Of a stretch of DNA of 64,000 nucleotides, positions 1-31,504 are shown piece after piece. How positions within the stretch are numbered: the stretch's first letter is position 1; each line of letters begins with the position of its first letter. A program made the translations under genes and the position numbers. Where the stretch lies: contig JACCGJ010001818.1 in assembly GCA_013407085.1 (NCBI GenBank), positions 50,303 through 114,302 of the forward strand. Reading direction: 5' to 3'. The stretch is from Atriophallophorus winterbourni. Its lineage: Eukaryota > Platyhelminthes > Trematoda > Plagiorchiida > Microphallidae. The notes beneath the pieces were generated by a model. The model worked only from the letters and a program-made list of their open reading frames with translations. It ran no database searches and was not told the DNA's origin.

Positions 1-137
1 ACCCTCACCGAGATTTCTACGGTGGATTATGTATCGATTATTTTTTAATTATATTATCTGGTTCTCACATAGTCGATCAGATATTCATTTTGTTGCACAG
101 TTTGTTTGACCGATTGCGTTTGAATGTTCGTCCGTAG

Positions 138-2253
138 GTTCTTCGTAGAGAGGTCCGCGTACATCTTCCTAAATTTGATTCTCCTCGCTATTGGTTAGCG
201 CGTCTCCATTTGTACGCAGATGGGGTGGAGGTGAGTCGGTTTTTTTCTTCCACATCACCCGTCCGTTATAGACAATCCCAAAAGACATCATCAGTAATTT
301 GTCTGGAGTAATACCCAGGGTCATGCCGATCCCCAAACGCTTAGATCAATACAGCGAAGAAGAATTGAACGAATTCCCTAAACTGTTTGATTGGTACGTT
401 AACAACTACTATACACTTGTGTGTGCCATATCTTTTATGTATCTTCTTTTCGCAATCAAAATGTTTATCAATGGATGATTTCGCTCCAGTGTCATTATTT
501 CATATCTCATCAATGCAGAACCATATTTTATCGCAGCAATTCAACTTATATGTTCTCTATTCAGCCGATTCCAACGTTAACTTTTATTGAAATGAACTTC
601 ATGAATACTATAATTTTTCATGTATCAACCACTTCGTCCAATATACGTAAAAACGTCTGAGATGTATCTTCCTCACGAGCTACTAATATCCTCCGGAGAA
701 CTAGACTGTTTTGTCTACGCTTAGCAGATAGGCAGTTCCATGTCTGAAGCTCGAAAGTGTCGTTAAGCTACTATGCTGCCGTGTACAGTTTGGAAACATT
801 CTTTCTGAAAAGAACGGGAGATTGTTGTGATAACCTCGAACCTTGATACCATTTACTAAATCGCTTTCGCACAGTGCAATCTCACATCGGTTTCATCTCC
901 GTTCCTGAAACCGTGAAGTTATAACCCCTGAAAATTATATTTTTGACTCAGTATCGTTTCACGTGTTTTCGTACTGTATACACACTAAGTGGAAATCATC
1001 GTTTTAAATTTTAACAAAGGAGGAAATGAAAATATAAACCTTGTGACCACTTCTATGTGTTTCACGGATATGATTGAGTATATATGCTTAATAGTAGTCT
1101 TATTTGTTATCAAATTGAGTGGAGTGGGTAGCCTGTTATGATACAAGGAAGCTGGTGTCGTGTTACTCGTTCACGAAACTTAATTTAATAGTGCTCCATC
1201 CGAAGTTTATGCACCTTATACCAGTATTCAGTGTATACATTTTAAGAGATCTGTTAGCGTTTTCAGTCTCGCCTTTCAATGTTTTTTTTCAATTTTGTTG
1301 TTGTTGGCCTCCGTCGGTCGATGTCGACCATGGATGTACATCACATCGCATGAATTTCATGTTTTGCAACTTTTTGAATGACTTAACAGTCCGATTCGGG
1401 AGGAACAATCTCTCCCACAGCGCTTGCAACGATAGTCAGAACTCTGTTGTATTGCATCAGTTGCACCCCGGTGGCGTGATCTGCGTTCAGCAGCCAGGAG
1501 CTGTATTTGCTCCTCCCCGGCTTGCAGTCGACGCTTTACACAATGCCTCCAAAGTGAGCGGTCAAGAGCAAGTTCTTCCTAGCTTGCGGGGTCAATGTCA
1601 AGAGCTTTCATATCTCTTTTGCAAACATCTTTGTACCGCAAGTGCGGTCTGCCCAATGGTCGACTTCCTAATTGCAACTCACCTAGAGTAGATCTTTCGG
1701 AATACGACCATTCCATTTTTCAATTTTACTGTTGGCAATTAACGGTTCGGTACTCGTGTCCATAAGATTTTTTGATGCAATCGGGGTAGTACTGGTGTCC
1801 TCCCAATCAAAAAGTACTAAAATCGATTCGCCACAGTAATCGCTGGATGCGAAAAGACGTTTTGTGTCTCACCTCCAGGTTTCTTTTTGCCTTATCGGGC
1901 CGTTTTGGGCAACCGAGAGTATTTTACCCAAGTGAAGCCTATGATTTGCAATGTTGTCTGGATATTTTTAGCTCTTGACGTCATATACTATATGTATGTT
2001 ACGTATGTAATGCATCGTATCAGATTAAAATCACAAAACTTTCGCCTATTATGCCAATAGAATAAGTATCGTTGTGAGTTAGGATCGAGTTTGATTTTTT
2101 AATCAATTTACTGGTGCACATAAAATGAAGTTTGGCTAGCATTCCAAATGTTTGATTTATTACTACTCATTAGTAACAACGTTTGTTAAATTTATTTCTA
2201 GGCCCAAGGATTACTTCAATGCTCCGTTGGGTTATCTGGCGAAGACAGAATAA
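138..2253 (+). CDS. 3' end of an unrecognised gene, three coding exons
   Basis: Exons at 138-230, 272-393 and 2202-2253 give the last 88 residues of a protein. The first starts after a TAG acceptor that is also an in-frame stop, so coding begins at 138, and it ends at a GTGAGT donor. The second runs from a TATAG acceptor to a GTACGT donor in phase 2. The third starts after TTTCTAG and ends at TAA (2251-2253). Phases join exactly. Visible segments are RREVRVHLPKF, YWLARLHLYADGVE, IPRVMPIPKRLDQY and FNAPLGYLAKTE. I do not recognise the family and see no catalytic or zinc-binding motif. The 1.8-kb last intron carries an RTE-like LINE tail (1306-1715). The 5' part lies left of the window. The splice model is inferred, supported by phase and coding-like composition. 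Confidence 0.55.
1306..1715 (-). mobile_element. RTE-like LINE 3' tail (zinc-finger family) in an intron
   Basis: Read on the minus strand this matches, piece by piece, the LINE tail at 59930-60335: the motif encoding TTCCGAAAGATCTAC, the stretch read as a tail of Ser-Trp-Glu-Glu-Leu type, and the 3' terminus with mirrored GGTCGAC/GTCGACC motifs followed by GGAGGC. Frames are broken, so it is a dead 5'-truncated copy. It lies in the last intron of the plus-strand gene in antisense orientation. The remaining intron (394-1305 and 1716-2201) is AT-rich and shows nothing else I can name. Confidence 0.6.
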
Positions 2254-2351
2254 CAGGAATAATGTTTCATTTTACGACATTTTAGTGATTGTAAATATGT
2301 CAGAATACAGAAATTGTTCAACAATTTGGCATACTTTATTCATTCTCAACT

Positions 2352-2362
2352 GATACTTGCTT
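2352..2362 (+). repeat. Left target-site duplication of the RTE-like LINE
   Basis: The 11 bases GATACTTGCTT occur here immediately before the LINE and again at 5652-5662 directly after its GAT-rich 3' end, as expected of target-primed reverse transcription. Confidence 0.75.
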
Positions 2363-2372
2363 CCACCCGCGC

Positions 2373-5300
2373 GTGCCATTCAAATTAGCGGCGTTTAATG
2401 TACGGAATTTAGCTAGCATCGGACAGCAGGTAGCCTTGGCTCACACGCTTAATAGCCTCGACGTCGATGTGTGCTGTTTGTCGGAAACACGCATGCATAA
2501 CTCTAGTTCAGTTACACGATTGTCTAACCCTTCGAACTTACGCAAGTCGCACTATCTACGTTTGTCCATTGATGACGATGCCATGGTATCTGGTCAAGCT
2601 GGTGTCGGAATCGTCTTGAGTGAGCGAGCTGAGGTCGCACTGTTCGACTGGATCCAAGTCAACAGTTGCCTTTGTGCAGTAAGACTACAGGGTTCGTGCA
2701 AAAAAGGTCGATTTCGCAACCAATCCCGCGACCTGTTTGTGGTTGCTGCCCATGCACCGACTAATTGTAGCTCTGAACTTGACAAGGATGAGTTTTATGG
2801 AAGATTACAAGAACTCATTAGACTTGCATCGAGGAGTGACATCGTTGTCCTAGCTGGAGACATGAATGCAAGTGTAGGCGGTCTATCTTTAAACGAGCAT
2901 TTCGTGGGTGGACGGTTTGGTCTCGATTGTCATCGTAATGACAACGGCGAAAGATTGCTTAGCTTTTGCTCAGAGCACAGGCTGTACCTTGCCAGCACTA
3001 ACTTCCGCCATTCGAAGCGTCACTGCTCCACCTGGAGATCTCCATCAGCGGCCTTGTTCACGCAAATTGACCATATTGCTATCAGCTACTCCTGGCTACT
3101 CCCCTCATATCTGCCTAGGTCTGGGCAACCTGACAGTATCTTAGCCCACGTGCAGTCTCTGGCTGCGCGGCACTTTGCCTGGATCACGCTTGTGCTTTCA
3201 TACATACTCCTGGCGAGGAAGTGTGCAAGATTGCCGTTCCTACTGGGGCACCTGTCTAGAGTCCGATCATGCGTTAGTCTGTGCTAAGCTCTCGATGCGT
3301 TTTGGTGGGAAACGTGCAAATGTTGCAATGCAGTTGAATATTGCTAGGATTAACGATCTCCCGGTTCTCCGAGGGTTTCAGGCCAATTTGAGTCTGCATC
3401 TTTCTACAGTTCCCCAAAATAGTATCGATGACCAATGGAGTGGGATTCAAACCTTATTGGAAACAGCCGCGTTGGATAGTTGTGGGTTGACTTCCCGTGT
3501 AGCTCAGCACTGGGTTATTGCGAATTCTCTCCAATTAATGGACCAACGTCGGTTGCTTTCTGCTGATAGCATACATGATGCGTCACGAAGTCTTATTAAA
3601 CGTAAACTGGTTGCCAGTTTGAGAACCGACAGGGAAAGTTGGTGGAGTTCTAAGGCTACGGAAATGGAATCTGCGGCAGCTGTAGGCAATTTCGGAAAAT
3701 TGTTCCAACTCATCAGAACAACTGGAAGCGGGCGACCAGGGATCAGTGAGCTGATACGCTAAGCAGATGGTTTGACAGTTTTTAACATGCACAGACGCAT
3801 GGAGCGATGGGCAGAACATTTTGAAGCACAGTTTAACTGGCCTTCTGCACCCACTGATTTCGAGAATACGAAACACTGTACCCCATGGTCGATTTCTCTT
3901 GAAGCTCCGACTCAATCAGAGATTTACTGTGTAGTCCGGAGCCTTAAGCACCATCGGGCATCAGGTGCTGATGCTTTGCTTCCGTCATTGTTCAAAGATG
4001 GCGGTTTTGCTTTAGTTCGCGAACTTCAAGCGCTGTTCGCCAACATATGGTCTGAGGAACGCGTTCCGACCCTTTGAGAGAATGAGTAATTGCTCCGATT
4101 TTCAAAACGGGACGGCGCGATTCCTGTGAAAATCGTCGGGATATCAGTCTCATTTCAGTAGCTCCTAAAATACTGGCGTCCATCCTGCTTCACCGATTGA
4201 GTACCAAACGGGAAGAGCAAATCCGGGGGAGCAAACTGGGTTTCGTGCCGGCCGATGGTGCAACTGGAGCAACGCCACGGTTTTCGTAAACCAACTATCG
4301 TGGTATTCCTTGACATCCGAGCGGCATTCGATTCAATCGATCGTGAAAGTCTTTGGAACTGTCTACTGAGACATGGAGTGCCCGAGAAGTATGTTAGGAG
4401 CTTGAAGGCATTATATTGCCAAACTTCGGGCAGGGTTCGAGCGTACGGACAATTATCGTCCTCGTTCAATATCTCCAGCGGGGTACGGCAGGGCTGGCCC
4501 ATCTCGCCGTTCCTTTTTAACATCGCGATCGACGATGTCCTGAGAAAAGCTTTAGCTGGTCTGGTGGGCGCAGATGTTGAATTTCTGCCGGTGAGAGAGC
4601 TACCGATCTAGAGTATGCAGATGACATCGCACTTCTGGGAGATGACCCTCATATAATGCAACAAGCCCTGGACCGCCTGGCACTTGAAGCTTCAAGGTAT
4701 GGCATGTGCTTTGCGCCTAACAAGTGTAAAACACTTACCCAGGATTGGAGCGGCTCTCTTCCAAACCTAACTGTGCGACTTCAATCTTGAATTGGTCAAC
4801 AGCTTTGTTTATCTTGGCAGTTGTATCTCCGCTGGCGGTTGTGTCGAGGACGAGATATCACATCGTGTTCGCAAAGCGGGTGCAGCGTTTGCTAGCCTTC
4901 GCCACCTGTGGCGTCGACGCGATGTTTCACTCCATACTAAAGGCCGAGTGTACAACGCAGTGGTGCGTGCTACACTCCTTTATGGCTGCGAAACCTGGTG
5001 TATCCGAGCGGAAGATGTCCGTCGGATTTCTGTTTTTGATACCCGTTGCCTGCGTAGAATTGCTCGCATTCGGTGGCAGCATCATGTTACAAATATAGAT
5101 GTCTGGAATCGGGTGTTAGGACCAGGTGGCCACGGACTGAGAGAAATGCTGATGCTTGCTCGCTTGCCACGGTTGGGACATGTTTTAAGAATGCCTACTC
5201 ACCGTTTACCGTACCGCGCCTTATTGGCAGAGCCTGACAGAAACTGGGAGAAAAGATCAGGTGGCCATTCCATGACGTGGCGCGTTGGATGAATAAACTC

Positions 5301-5440
5301 ACTGTAGCGCTAGGCTCAGTTGGGCGTATTCGTTTGCCTGGGTGGGGTCCAAAAGCTCCACCTAATAGTTGGCTGGAAACCTTTCGCGATATGGCTACAA
5401 ACCGAAGTCAGTGGCGCCAGTGTATTTTATTATGTGTCAT
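2373..5440 (+). pseudogene. Endonuclease-reverse transcriptase ORF of the RTE-like LINE, broken
   Basis: An APE-type endonuclease begins near 2385 (AAFNVRN), with SETR near 2493, AGDMNA near 2856 and SDHALVCAKL at 3265-3294. An inserted SINE (3097-3204) splits it between SYSW and RGSVQD. The reverse transcriptase follows: FLDIRAAFDSIDRE (about 4303-4344), GVRQGWPISPFLFN (about 4480-4521) and the catalytic YADD at 4614-4625. The C-terminal region has YGCETWCIRAED near 4981 and LPRLGHVLRM near 5165. Frame changes occur near 3760, 4075-4250, 4605, 4785 and 5290. The polymerase motifs are still readable, which suggests moderate age. Confidence 0.8.
3097..3204 (+). mobile_element. 108-bp SINE-like insertion inside the LINE endonuclease
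   Basis: The unit lies between perfect 10-bp direct repeats TACTCCTGGC at 3087-3096 and 3205-3214. Removing it restores the LINE reading SYSW-RGSVQD, so both boundaries are exact. The same unit occurs at 46636-46733, 47212-47306, 47778-47850, 48402-48488 and 49190-49272. It contains GGGCAACCTGACAGTATC and CCCACGTGCAGTCTCTGGC. I see no ORF, no long terminal inverted repeats, no poly(A) tail and no clear pol III boxes. It is non-autonomous; the enzyme that moves it is unknown. Confidence 0.75.
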
Positions 5441-5651
5441 AATTTTTTATTCGGTATTATTTTACATAAAAACACAAAAAATCGCATGCAGTGAAACTAC
5501 AAAAACAAGCTGCTTTTTTGTGCATTTGCTTTTGCGTATTCCGCTTGCCTGCTTTCCCTTTTCCCCGCGCTTGTTTATCTGCGTTTCCTGCTTCATATTG
5601 CTTGGCACTTTGTCTGGCTCCAGACTTTTGTTTCATGATGATGATGATGAC

Positions 5652-5662
5652 GATACTTGCTT
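5652..5662 (+). repeat. Right target-site duplication of the RTE-like LINE
   Basis: This is the second copy of GATACTTGCTT, directly after the GAT-repeat 3' end of the LINE. Confidence 0.75.
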
Positions 5663-6676
5663 GAAGTAGATGAAAGTCCCCTGCTAGGTGGTGAATTGTG
5701 AATAATACATTTTTTTGCTTTCTTATGCTTTAACACATCTGGCTGATGTTTCATAACGTAATACTGCAATTTATTTCTTGTGAATAATGGTTGCGTTTGC
5801 TCTAACATCTTTGTGTTGCGTCGCAACGTTGTTGATGCATAATACCACAAGTCATTGCGCATTCTTTGCTGAATATTCACCCACAGATGATATGTATTTT
5901 AAACGCCATGGTTAAAACTTTTGAAGCACGATCCACAGCTAACATGGATCGTTTGTCTGATCAACATGTACAGGCCGCGTATTTCGGAATAGAATGTGCT
6001 TTTCACATTGGATTCCTAATTGTGTGTGATCTTAATTGGTCGGATTACGATGAGTGATATTTAACCGAATGTTGTTATTCGTCAACTTTCCCATGCTGAC
6101 CGTGATAAGGTTTTGAGCACGTGCCCGTAGTAGACGCGTTTATCGAACCTGCGTTTGTTCGCGCTTCTTATACGCTCATTTCTCTAGGCCATTCCCAATG
6201 CAAGTTCACAACCACTAATGATAATAAAATTCTCGGGTTCTTGCTTGCCAATTCCGCTACCGACATGAATCCCCATCGCGGTCTATTTCAACATTTCTCT
6301 GTGACTATTCTGGACATTAGATCGCAAGTACGTATGTTAGTTTCAATTCGTCATTGACAATCAGACATCGATTCAAGACTGTCAGTGTTTACAATGCCCA
6401 CGCAACGACAGAATCCCTTTTGCAAAAGACCAGTTTATTTTCATTTCGCATGTCATAACGTATACCTAATTTCAAAAAATACAGAACACGCATTTTTTTA
6501 CACGAAAACGAACAAACACAAAACACCGGAAAATTGAAAATAATGTTTGCTTTCTCACGAAGCGGTATGTAAAAATACGTGAATCCGAATTCTTCAGGGT
6601 CTGTTTGAGTTCTCTTATTGGACGTTGGAATTTGCCTTAAGTTTTGAAAGCGGGTTTCTATTTACATCGTGGAATT
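5663..6676. other. Intergenic stretch with a poly(A) signal for the kinase gene
   Basis: No exon was found here on either strand. On the minus strand an AATAAA hexamer lies at 6434-6439, about 240 bases after the kinase stop codon, and is a plausible polyadenylation signal. The rest is AT-rich sequence with short chance ORFs. Confidence 0.4.
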
Positions 6677-25776
<19,100 letters not shown>

Positions 25777-26099
25777 CTGAAAAAAGAAAGGCAGTCAATG
25801 TGTAATTCGATGTAGGGAACACTATTCAGGAAATTAAATACGAAGTTTCTAATTCCATAATCCCAATGAACACAAAATACACAACTCAACGTTTCTACCG
25901 AAAATGTTCGCAGTGATATGTAGCATCCGATCGACGAAGCACAAATGTTAGTGTTCGTGAAGAGGTTCCTATCACGGCTAATAATAACATTGTCTTATTC
26001 GTAAATAATCGGACACTCAACACTTCAAAACAATGAGTCCGAAACCAGTCCAGAGTCAAGAACAAGTTGATCGTACGCACCTAGCACAACATTGACGCA

Positions 26100-26260
26100 T
26101 AAGCCCAAACCTTGTTTACTATTGTTCCACTGTTTGAAGGCATGTGGATCCTGATCGTACTGATCATAAGTGGTAAGTGCGAACAGCGAGAAACCGGTCG
26201 TGGGGTGTGTAGTGAAGTTGCATGCAAATGAGCATTTTAAAAACATAAATCTTTTATTAT
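26100..26260 (+). mobile_element. Hammerhead-SINE copy, decayed
   Basis: It reads CTTGTTTACTATTG, CCACTGTTTGAAGGCATGTG, GATCCTGATCGTACTGATCA and GAAACCGGTCGTGGGGTGTG, followed by TGCATGCAAATGAGCATTTT. The order and the GAAACCGGUC cleavage segment match the family; the CUGAUGA box and stem II are disrupted. It lies upstream of the most 5' kinase exon found, possibly in another kinase intron. Confidence 0.55.
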
Positions 26261-26825
26261 TTTCTAAATGTCTGTATCCCTAGTGTTGTGTAATAAGTAC
26301 CGAATTTTTAACTTCAACTAATCATATTTAAAAAATAATAATTTTAGAATGCGAAATGTCTTCGTTATACAACCATGACCCGGATAGCGTAGCGCTGCAC
26401 TAGCAAACTTGCATTTTGGAATTATATACCTTCATTTAAAACCATTTTTAAGATTTACGCGTTCGCAAAAATGTTGGGAGTTTTTCAAAAATCATACCAT
26501 ATTTCATCATATAACATAAATTAATGAAACTCATGCACAGCGTGCAGAAATAATCCGTGAAACCACGATTCGTACGTGTATCGATGCTCAATAAAAGAAC
26601 AAAGTCAAACATCTTTTTCTGCGCAGGATGCCGCTGCGGTTTACAAATTTTCACAATCACTTTAACTGTCTGAAATTTATCACATCTACCGGTAATGTGT
26701 GCCTTATGAATTCTACGGATTCAAAACCGTCATATCCGTAGAAAATCTAGTGCGCATTAGTTAAAACACGTGGGCGCAACTTTACCTGTTGTATCTAACT
26801 TGTTCGCTACGGCGATACTCAGAAA

Positions 26826-26945
26826 TCAATGTGTGACTGTCCCTATTGATCTTTGAGAGATTTTGTTATTTTACTCGAAATACCTGTCATCCTATGGTTA
26901 TTGTTAAGCTTACTGCTTTTTCTACCATAAAACTTTCTGAGTTCT
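26826..26945 (+). mobile_element. CR1-like LINE 3' UTR fragment
   Basis: TGTGACTGTCCCTATTGATC and CATCCTATGGTTATTGTTAA match the 3' UTR of the copy ending at 23412 almost base for base. Around it, 26261-26825 and 26946-27770 are AT-rich with nothing recognised. Confidence 0.6.
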
Positions 26946-27769
26946 GAGATACCCAACTGATTTGAAAATAACCAAGCCGTCAGGCACAATTACCTGTTTT
27001 GAGATTATCTTTACAAAGCAAATTTGTATTGAATACTAAATTCAGACAAAATTCCCTACTCATTTACTATGTTCCGTTGTAAAATCCAATTCACTGAAAT
27101 TAATTAACATTTGTTTATATGTTCTCTATTCGCAACACGACAAAGAAATTTAATCGATACCTTGATTGACAGACCAGCTGTTTCTCTCATTCTTCACCGC
27201 TTGTGAAAGCGTATCAGGATCCAATCGGTTAGGCGATCATTTTATAATTTATTTTCAAATAAAGACTTTAATTTATTAAGTTTGATTATAATCATTTCAT
27301 AGTTTGTTAAGGTTACGCTCCAAACAGGTTGATGCTTTAATGCATCAGTGTTAGAAATTTTCGTGAAATCAATAATAACGCTGTATCTTAATTTCATTTC
27401 ATTTCAAACTACTTGGGCCAATATGTTTGGCGCTTGTCTATGTTTAGATTAATACGGAGAGAAGGAAAAGCGAACAATTCAACCACCGCAGGTTAGCTTT
27501 AGTTGATCAACACCAGGAAATCCCATGAAACATAGATTAACCATCAAATTTCCGCCTGTTGATTGAGAAAAATCAAAGAAATTTGTTTAGGTCTTTATGT
27601 TTAGAGAATTTTGTGAAGAATGTTGTATTAATTATCGAATTATCATTTGAATTATATTTGAATTATTGTTGTGGCCATTTTTCTTCAATTTTTGTACCGT
27701 TTTGTTAAACACGAATTCATTGTTGAAATTTCAAATATTTTCGTATAAAACTTTTTCAGATTATTTAAT

Positions 27770-28440
27770 AAACGGAGTACATTCACGAGTCATTGATGCC
27801 ACTAATGGCGCACTGCAACTTTGGGTGCAGGGGCTAGATCTTTTCCTGGTTTACATTAACGACCTATCATAATTGCAGTCCTGCAAGTTGATTCTCCAAT
27901 GTATACGACATTATGGTTGAGATACAGATAGAATCTACTGCGGACTGTTTGCAGATTTAACGTGATTTTGACACTCTTCACGAATAGTCAGTCAGCAAAA
28001 TTATATACCATCCAACTTTCACTAATGTAAGATGCTGCGAATTGACAAACACTATCACTATTTAGGCAGGCAAACTTGGAGTCAGAGCATGCCTTGTTCT
28101 AAAGAACAGCTTGCATTACAAGGTGATTTAAAATCGCACTTCCGGTTTCAGGGTATGTTGCTACAGGCGTTTGGTTCCATTTTACCTCAAATTCTATCGA
28201 CGATGATCAAAGCCTGCATAATCGTAACCATCAAACACGCACTGCACGCTTGGATTCTATGGCTAAAATGAACATTCTAGTCGTCATTGATTTCCAGAAA
28301 CTAACGTATGTGGAGCGATTGTAACGACAGAGCATTCCCACTTTGTTATGTATAAGTATTTGGAGCGATGTGATACATACAAACCTCCCGTTATAACATT
28401 TATTTAAACAAAATGATTCGCGACACAATAGCCGCCCAGC
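27770..28440 (+). mobile_element. CR1-like LINE, heavily decayed
   Basis: Plus-strand fragments read VQGLDLFLVYINDLS (the region after the GVPQGSVLGP motif), then FGSILPQILSTMIKACIIVT and HALHAWILWLK, equivalents of FGxxxPxIxxTYIRP and LEYAVQxWxPWL. Frames are broken throughout. The stretch 28441-29480 shows no feature I can support. Confidence 0.5.
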
Positions 28441-29479
28441 AAGGTTACAAACTTTGCAGTCTCGCCTTGGCTATTACCAATACTTTTCTGTGCGCGCCGT
28501 TTCCGTTTAGAATGCATTGAAACTGTTGTTGCCGATCCAAGTGTCAAGAAATCTATACGAAAGTTGGAATTGTAGAAAAGCATTCTACACAGCATAACCT
28601 TCGAGATTTATATCAAGCAATGTTTGTTTCAAGGATCAATCATTTTTCATCTTATTGAAGCAAAGTAACTTGGACTTAGTGAAAGAATCCTAGTAGATCG
28701 GACAAATGGGTTGCATAAAATTCTAATTTATCAATCTCTAGAAATTTTGCTGATACAAGATTGAGTTCGTCAATTTATCTTCAAAATATGTATGAACTTA
28801 CCTGATTTGCTCTTTAGGTTTTTGAATCTAACACGTCCAATCATTATTTTTACCGATATCCCAACACCAGCAAATAACAGGGGAGACGAATAATATTTCC
28901 ACAGAATTATGAGGCACTATTGGGTTCAGTTCCTTCAACAAAATACATCATGACATAAGATCAACTCCGTAACTGGGAAAGCGTTTCACTGCAATTGAAA
29001 TGACTTTGCCAGACACGAAACATGTGTCACACACGGTGTGCCAACAATGGCAACAACCGTATACCGTCAAACGACCAACAGACACCGACGCACCGCTTGG
29101 AAAATTCGGGTCATGGTTTGGGCACCATCTCTCACAGAGACTTTCTTGTTGTAAAACACCATTGCGTGGGCGAACCTCGTCGGGGATTGCGAAAAGAACG
29201 GAACCAATCGAAATGTAGCTCGGATGGATCCGACCATGTGTTGGGATCGGTTAATAAAAGTGAAACTGAAATTGTTGGGCACCGTGCAGCAAGTTATATT
29301 CACTTAATTCAATAGTGAATTACTGAAGTGAATTTTAAAGCTCGGTTTCATTGTTTAAGGCGGAAAATATGCAATCGACATAGGAAATTGTTTTCGTTCG
29401 GAATAGCAAATTAACTCAATCATGGTGAATGGGGCATTTTTGTGAAATATTAACAATTCTAAAATATAAAAATTCAAAA

Positions 29480-29990
29480 TTTATGGTTAAAAAATTTAAC
29501 ATTGCAACAACCACATGGTCGGAACGACGACCACCTTTGTAAATGGGTGTCATTTGGTCCAGGTTCCAATCGTTTGACACCACTCTTTCTTTGTGGATAG
29601 AGATAGCCAGATAGAGATCTAGCCAGCTGTGCATGGCGAGTTTTGAACAGCATTGGAGTTACCTCGTCTGGTCGTAGAGATTTCTTTGCACCTTATTTCC
29701 GCAAATGCTGCATTACCAACTTCGTGGTGATCAATACTTCACTTAAAGTCGGCCCATCAATGTAAATGACAGATTCCTGAACGGGTCCGGTAGATGTCGG
29801 CGTGAATACTCTGGCGTAAAGTCTGCTGATAGATCAGGGGTCTGTTGAATGGATTCAATGAAAGCAGACGTAGTTTTCGAGGCAAAAACGTTCGGTTGAA
29901 TATTAGTTCCATCATTTACGAATCGAAATAAGAGCTTCGGGCCACACTGCATCAGAGAAATCATATGCTATTCAAAAGGTGGCTTATCGC
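29480..29990 (-). mobile_element. CR1-like LINE fragment, start of reverse transcriptase
   Basis: On the minus strand, PKLLFRFVNDGTN near 29940 and PEYSRRHLPDP near 29800 resemble the linker before the CR1 polymerase, and DWNLDQMTPIYKGGRRSDH near 29570-29510 matches the WKxxxVxPIYKGGxRxDxxNYRP motif. The downstream domain is missing. Confidence 0.5.
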
Positions 29991-30589
29991 CTTGAAGTAA
30001 ACTGATAAATTTATTTCGCAGTCGATTGAATTGTCACCATGAATTGTCTGTGTTAGTAGCCATGTGAAACTCCTAGGCAATGACCCTTATTTATATCAAT
30101 TTCTTCGTCCTGCTTCGTTGTTTGTATATACTATTTCGAGTAGCTTTCTTTGAAACGAATGTTGAGTTATCGTTTCGTGTAGACTTCATAGGAGTCAGAT
30201 CTTAATAGTTATCTAGATTTGAGTTCTAGTAGTTGCTCATATCAATAGGGTGTGTGGAGAGCTTCGTTCGTGTTAATATTGCTTGAGTAACTGAAACGGA
30301 AATCATGTCAGGCTCTGGAGTCAGATCTTAATCGGGTGGTGTTTGCTTTATTTGCGGATGGAATCTTTCGGTGATGTAAGTCTCTTTAGACAGGCCTCAT
30401 TAGTTTCTTCCTTGACCGTAATCTCGTTAAACCGCTGAAGGTCTTGCATGTTGACGTTTGGATCAGATAGAATAACACTTTTTGGGACCTTTATACAGAG
30501 TTCCACGTTTGTTTTTGTCTATCGGTCATAGAATTGTATAGATGAGTCACCTTCAGCGAATATGGGCAAGAATTGTTAGACACCTGAAT

Positions 30590-31500
30590 CCCTAGAATCC
30601 TACCGTTTGTTGAGGAAAAAATTTACTAAACTTGTCCAGGAGAATAAAGAATAGTATAAAATCAATTTGATCGATAAAATTGAACGTAAACCCAAATCTC
30701 TTATTCGAGATCGTGAACAGTAAGACCAGGATAAAGCCAGGCCTTTCCGTTTTACTTACTGGAACTACATCCACCGCTCACGAAGCAGCCAACGATTTAG
30801 CTCAATTTTACCCTAACGAGCGCTTGTGTGATGTTATGCCTGCATTCAGATGACAAATTAACACAATACATGAAATTGCTGCGAACCCCGAGAGTGTACT
30901 GGTGAGGCTACTCGTGTTAAATACAAAAAATCGCCGGGTTCTGATGAAATAACACCGTTTCTCCTAAAGCAATGCACCCATGATCTATTCTCACTACTCT
31001 CTGATATTTTCAACCTGTCACATAGTTGTAGCAAGGTTCCTACTGACTGGGAAAGTCGATTAATCAATCCGATATATAAAGGTAGGAACCGGTACTATGT
31101 GTCTAACTACAGACCAATCACATTGTTGCCAGTGGTCACTAAACATCTCGAACGATTTGTAGCTGATGAACTTATCAAACATTTGGAACAAAATATGCTT
31201 CTTTCAATCATATAGCACGGATTTAGGACAAGACACTCCTGTCTCACCAACGAGCACATAACTCTTGATAACTGGACTCAAGCCGTGGATAATGGATACC
31301 CTGTAAATGCTTGTTACTTGGATATATCGAAAGCTTTTGAACGTGTTAACAACAGCATACAGCAATATAAATTGGAGCAGCTCGGGGTGGATGGCAGATT
31401 ATTGACCAGGATATAGCATTATTTCACTGGTAGAGTTATCCGCGTTGGAGTTGATGGGCATTATCAAGCTCAGTAGAAGTAACAAGTGGTGTACCTCACT
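30590..31500 (+). mobile_element. CR1-like LINE fragment, reverse transcriptase N-terminal half
   Basis: Readable blocks are KKSPGSDEITPFLLKQCTH (about 30930), VPTDWESRLINPIYKGRNRY (about 31040), YVSNYRPITLLPVVTKHLER (about 31097), HGFRTRHSCL (about 31217) and ACYLDISKAFERVNNSI (about 31310). Stops interrupt the frame near 31215 and 31415. The copy is cut at about 31504, where an oppositely oriented CR1 element begins. Confidence 0.65.
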
Positions 31501-31504
31501 GATG

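Larger units (their letters stand above)
2363..5651 (+). mobile_element. RTE-like non-LTR retrotransposon, near full length
   Basis: The unit is about 3.3 kb, the usual size of RTE-clade LINEs, and is bounded by 11-bp direct repeats (2352-2362, 5652-5662). It starts just before an endonuclease domain, continues through a reverse transcriptase and a C-terminal region, and ends in a 3' UTR closing with a GAT microsatellite at 5634-5651. The order and the trinucleotide tail fit RTE elements; clade assignment rests on motif style, not on a tree. Several frameshifts and one nested SINE show that it is inactive. It sits between the end of the unrecognised plus-strand gene and the convergent end of the minus-strand kinase gene. 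Confidence 0.8.

Noticed and set aside
1119..1691. 190-codon plus-strand ORF in the first gene's intron
   Set aside because: It is largely antisense to an RTE-like LINE tail lying on the minus strand.
3097..3204. The 108-bp element as a hammerhead or other small ribozyme
   Set aside because: Neither CUGANGA nor a paired GAAA box is present on either strand; only a GCCTGATCCAGGC palindrome is seen in copies.
26448..26660. Minus-strand frame (VIVKICKPQRHPAQKK) as an upstream kinase exon
   Set aside because: An acceptor-like TTTCAG precedes it, but no convincing donor keeps phase with the exon at 25776 and no Ig or Fn3 motif is visible.
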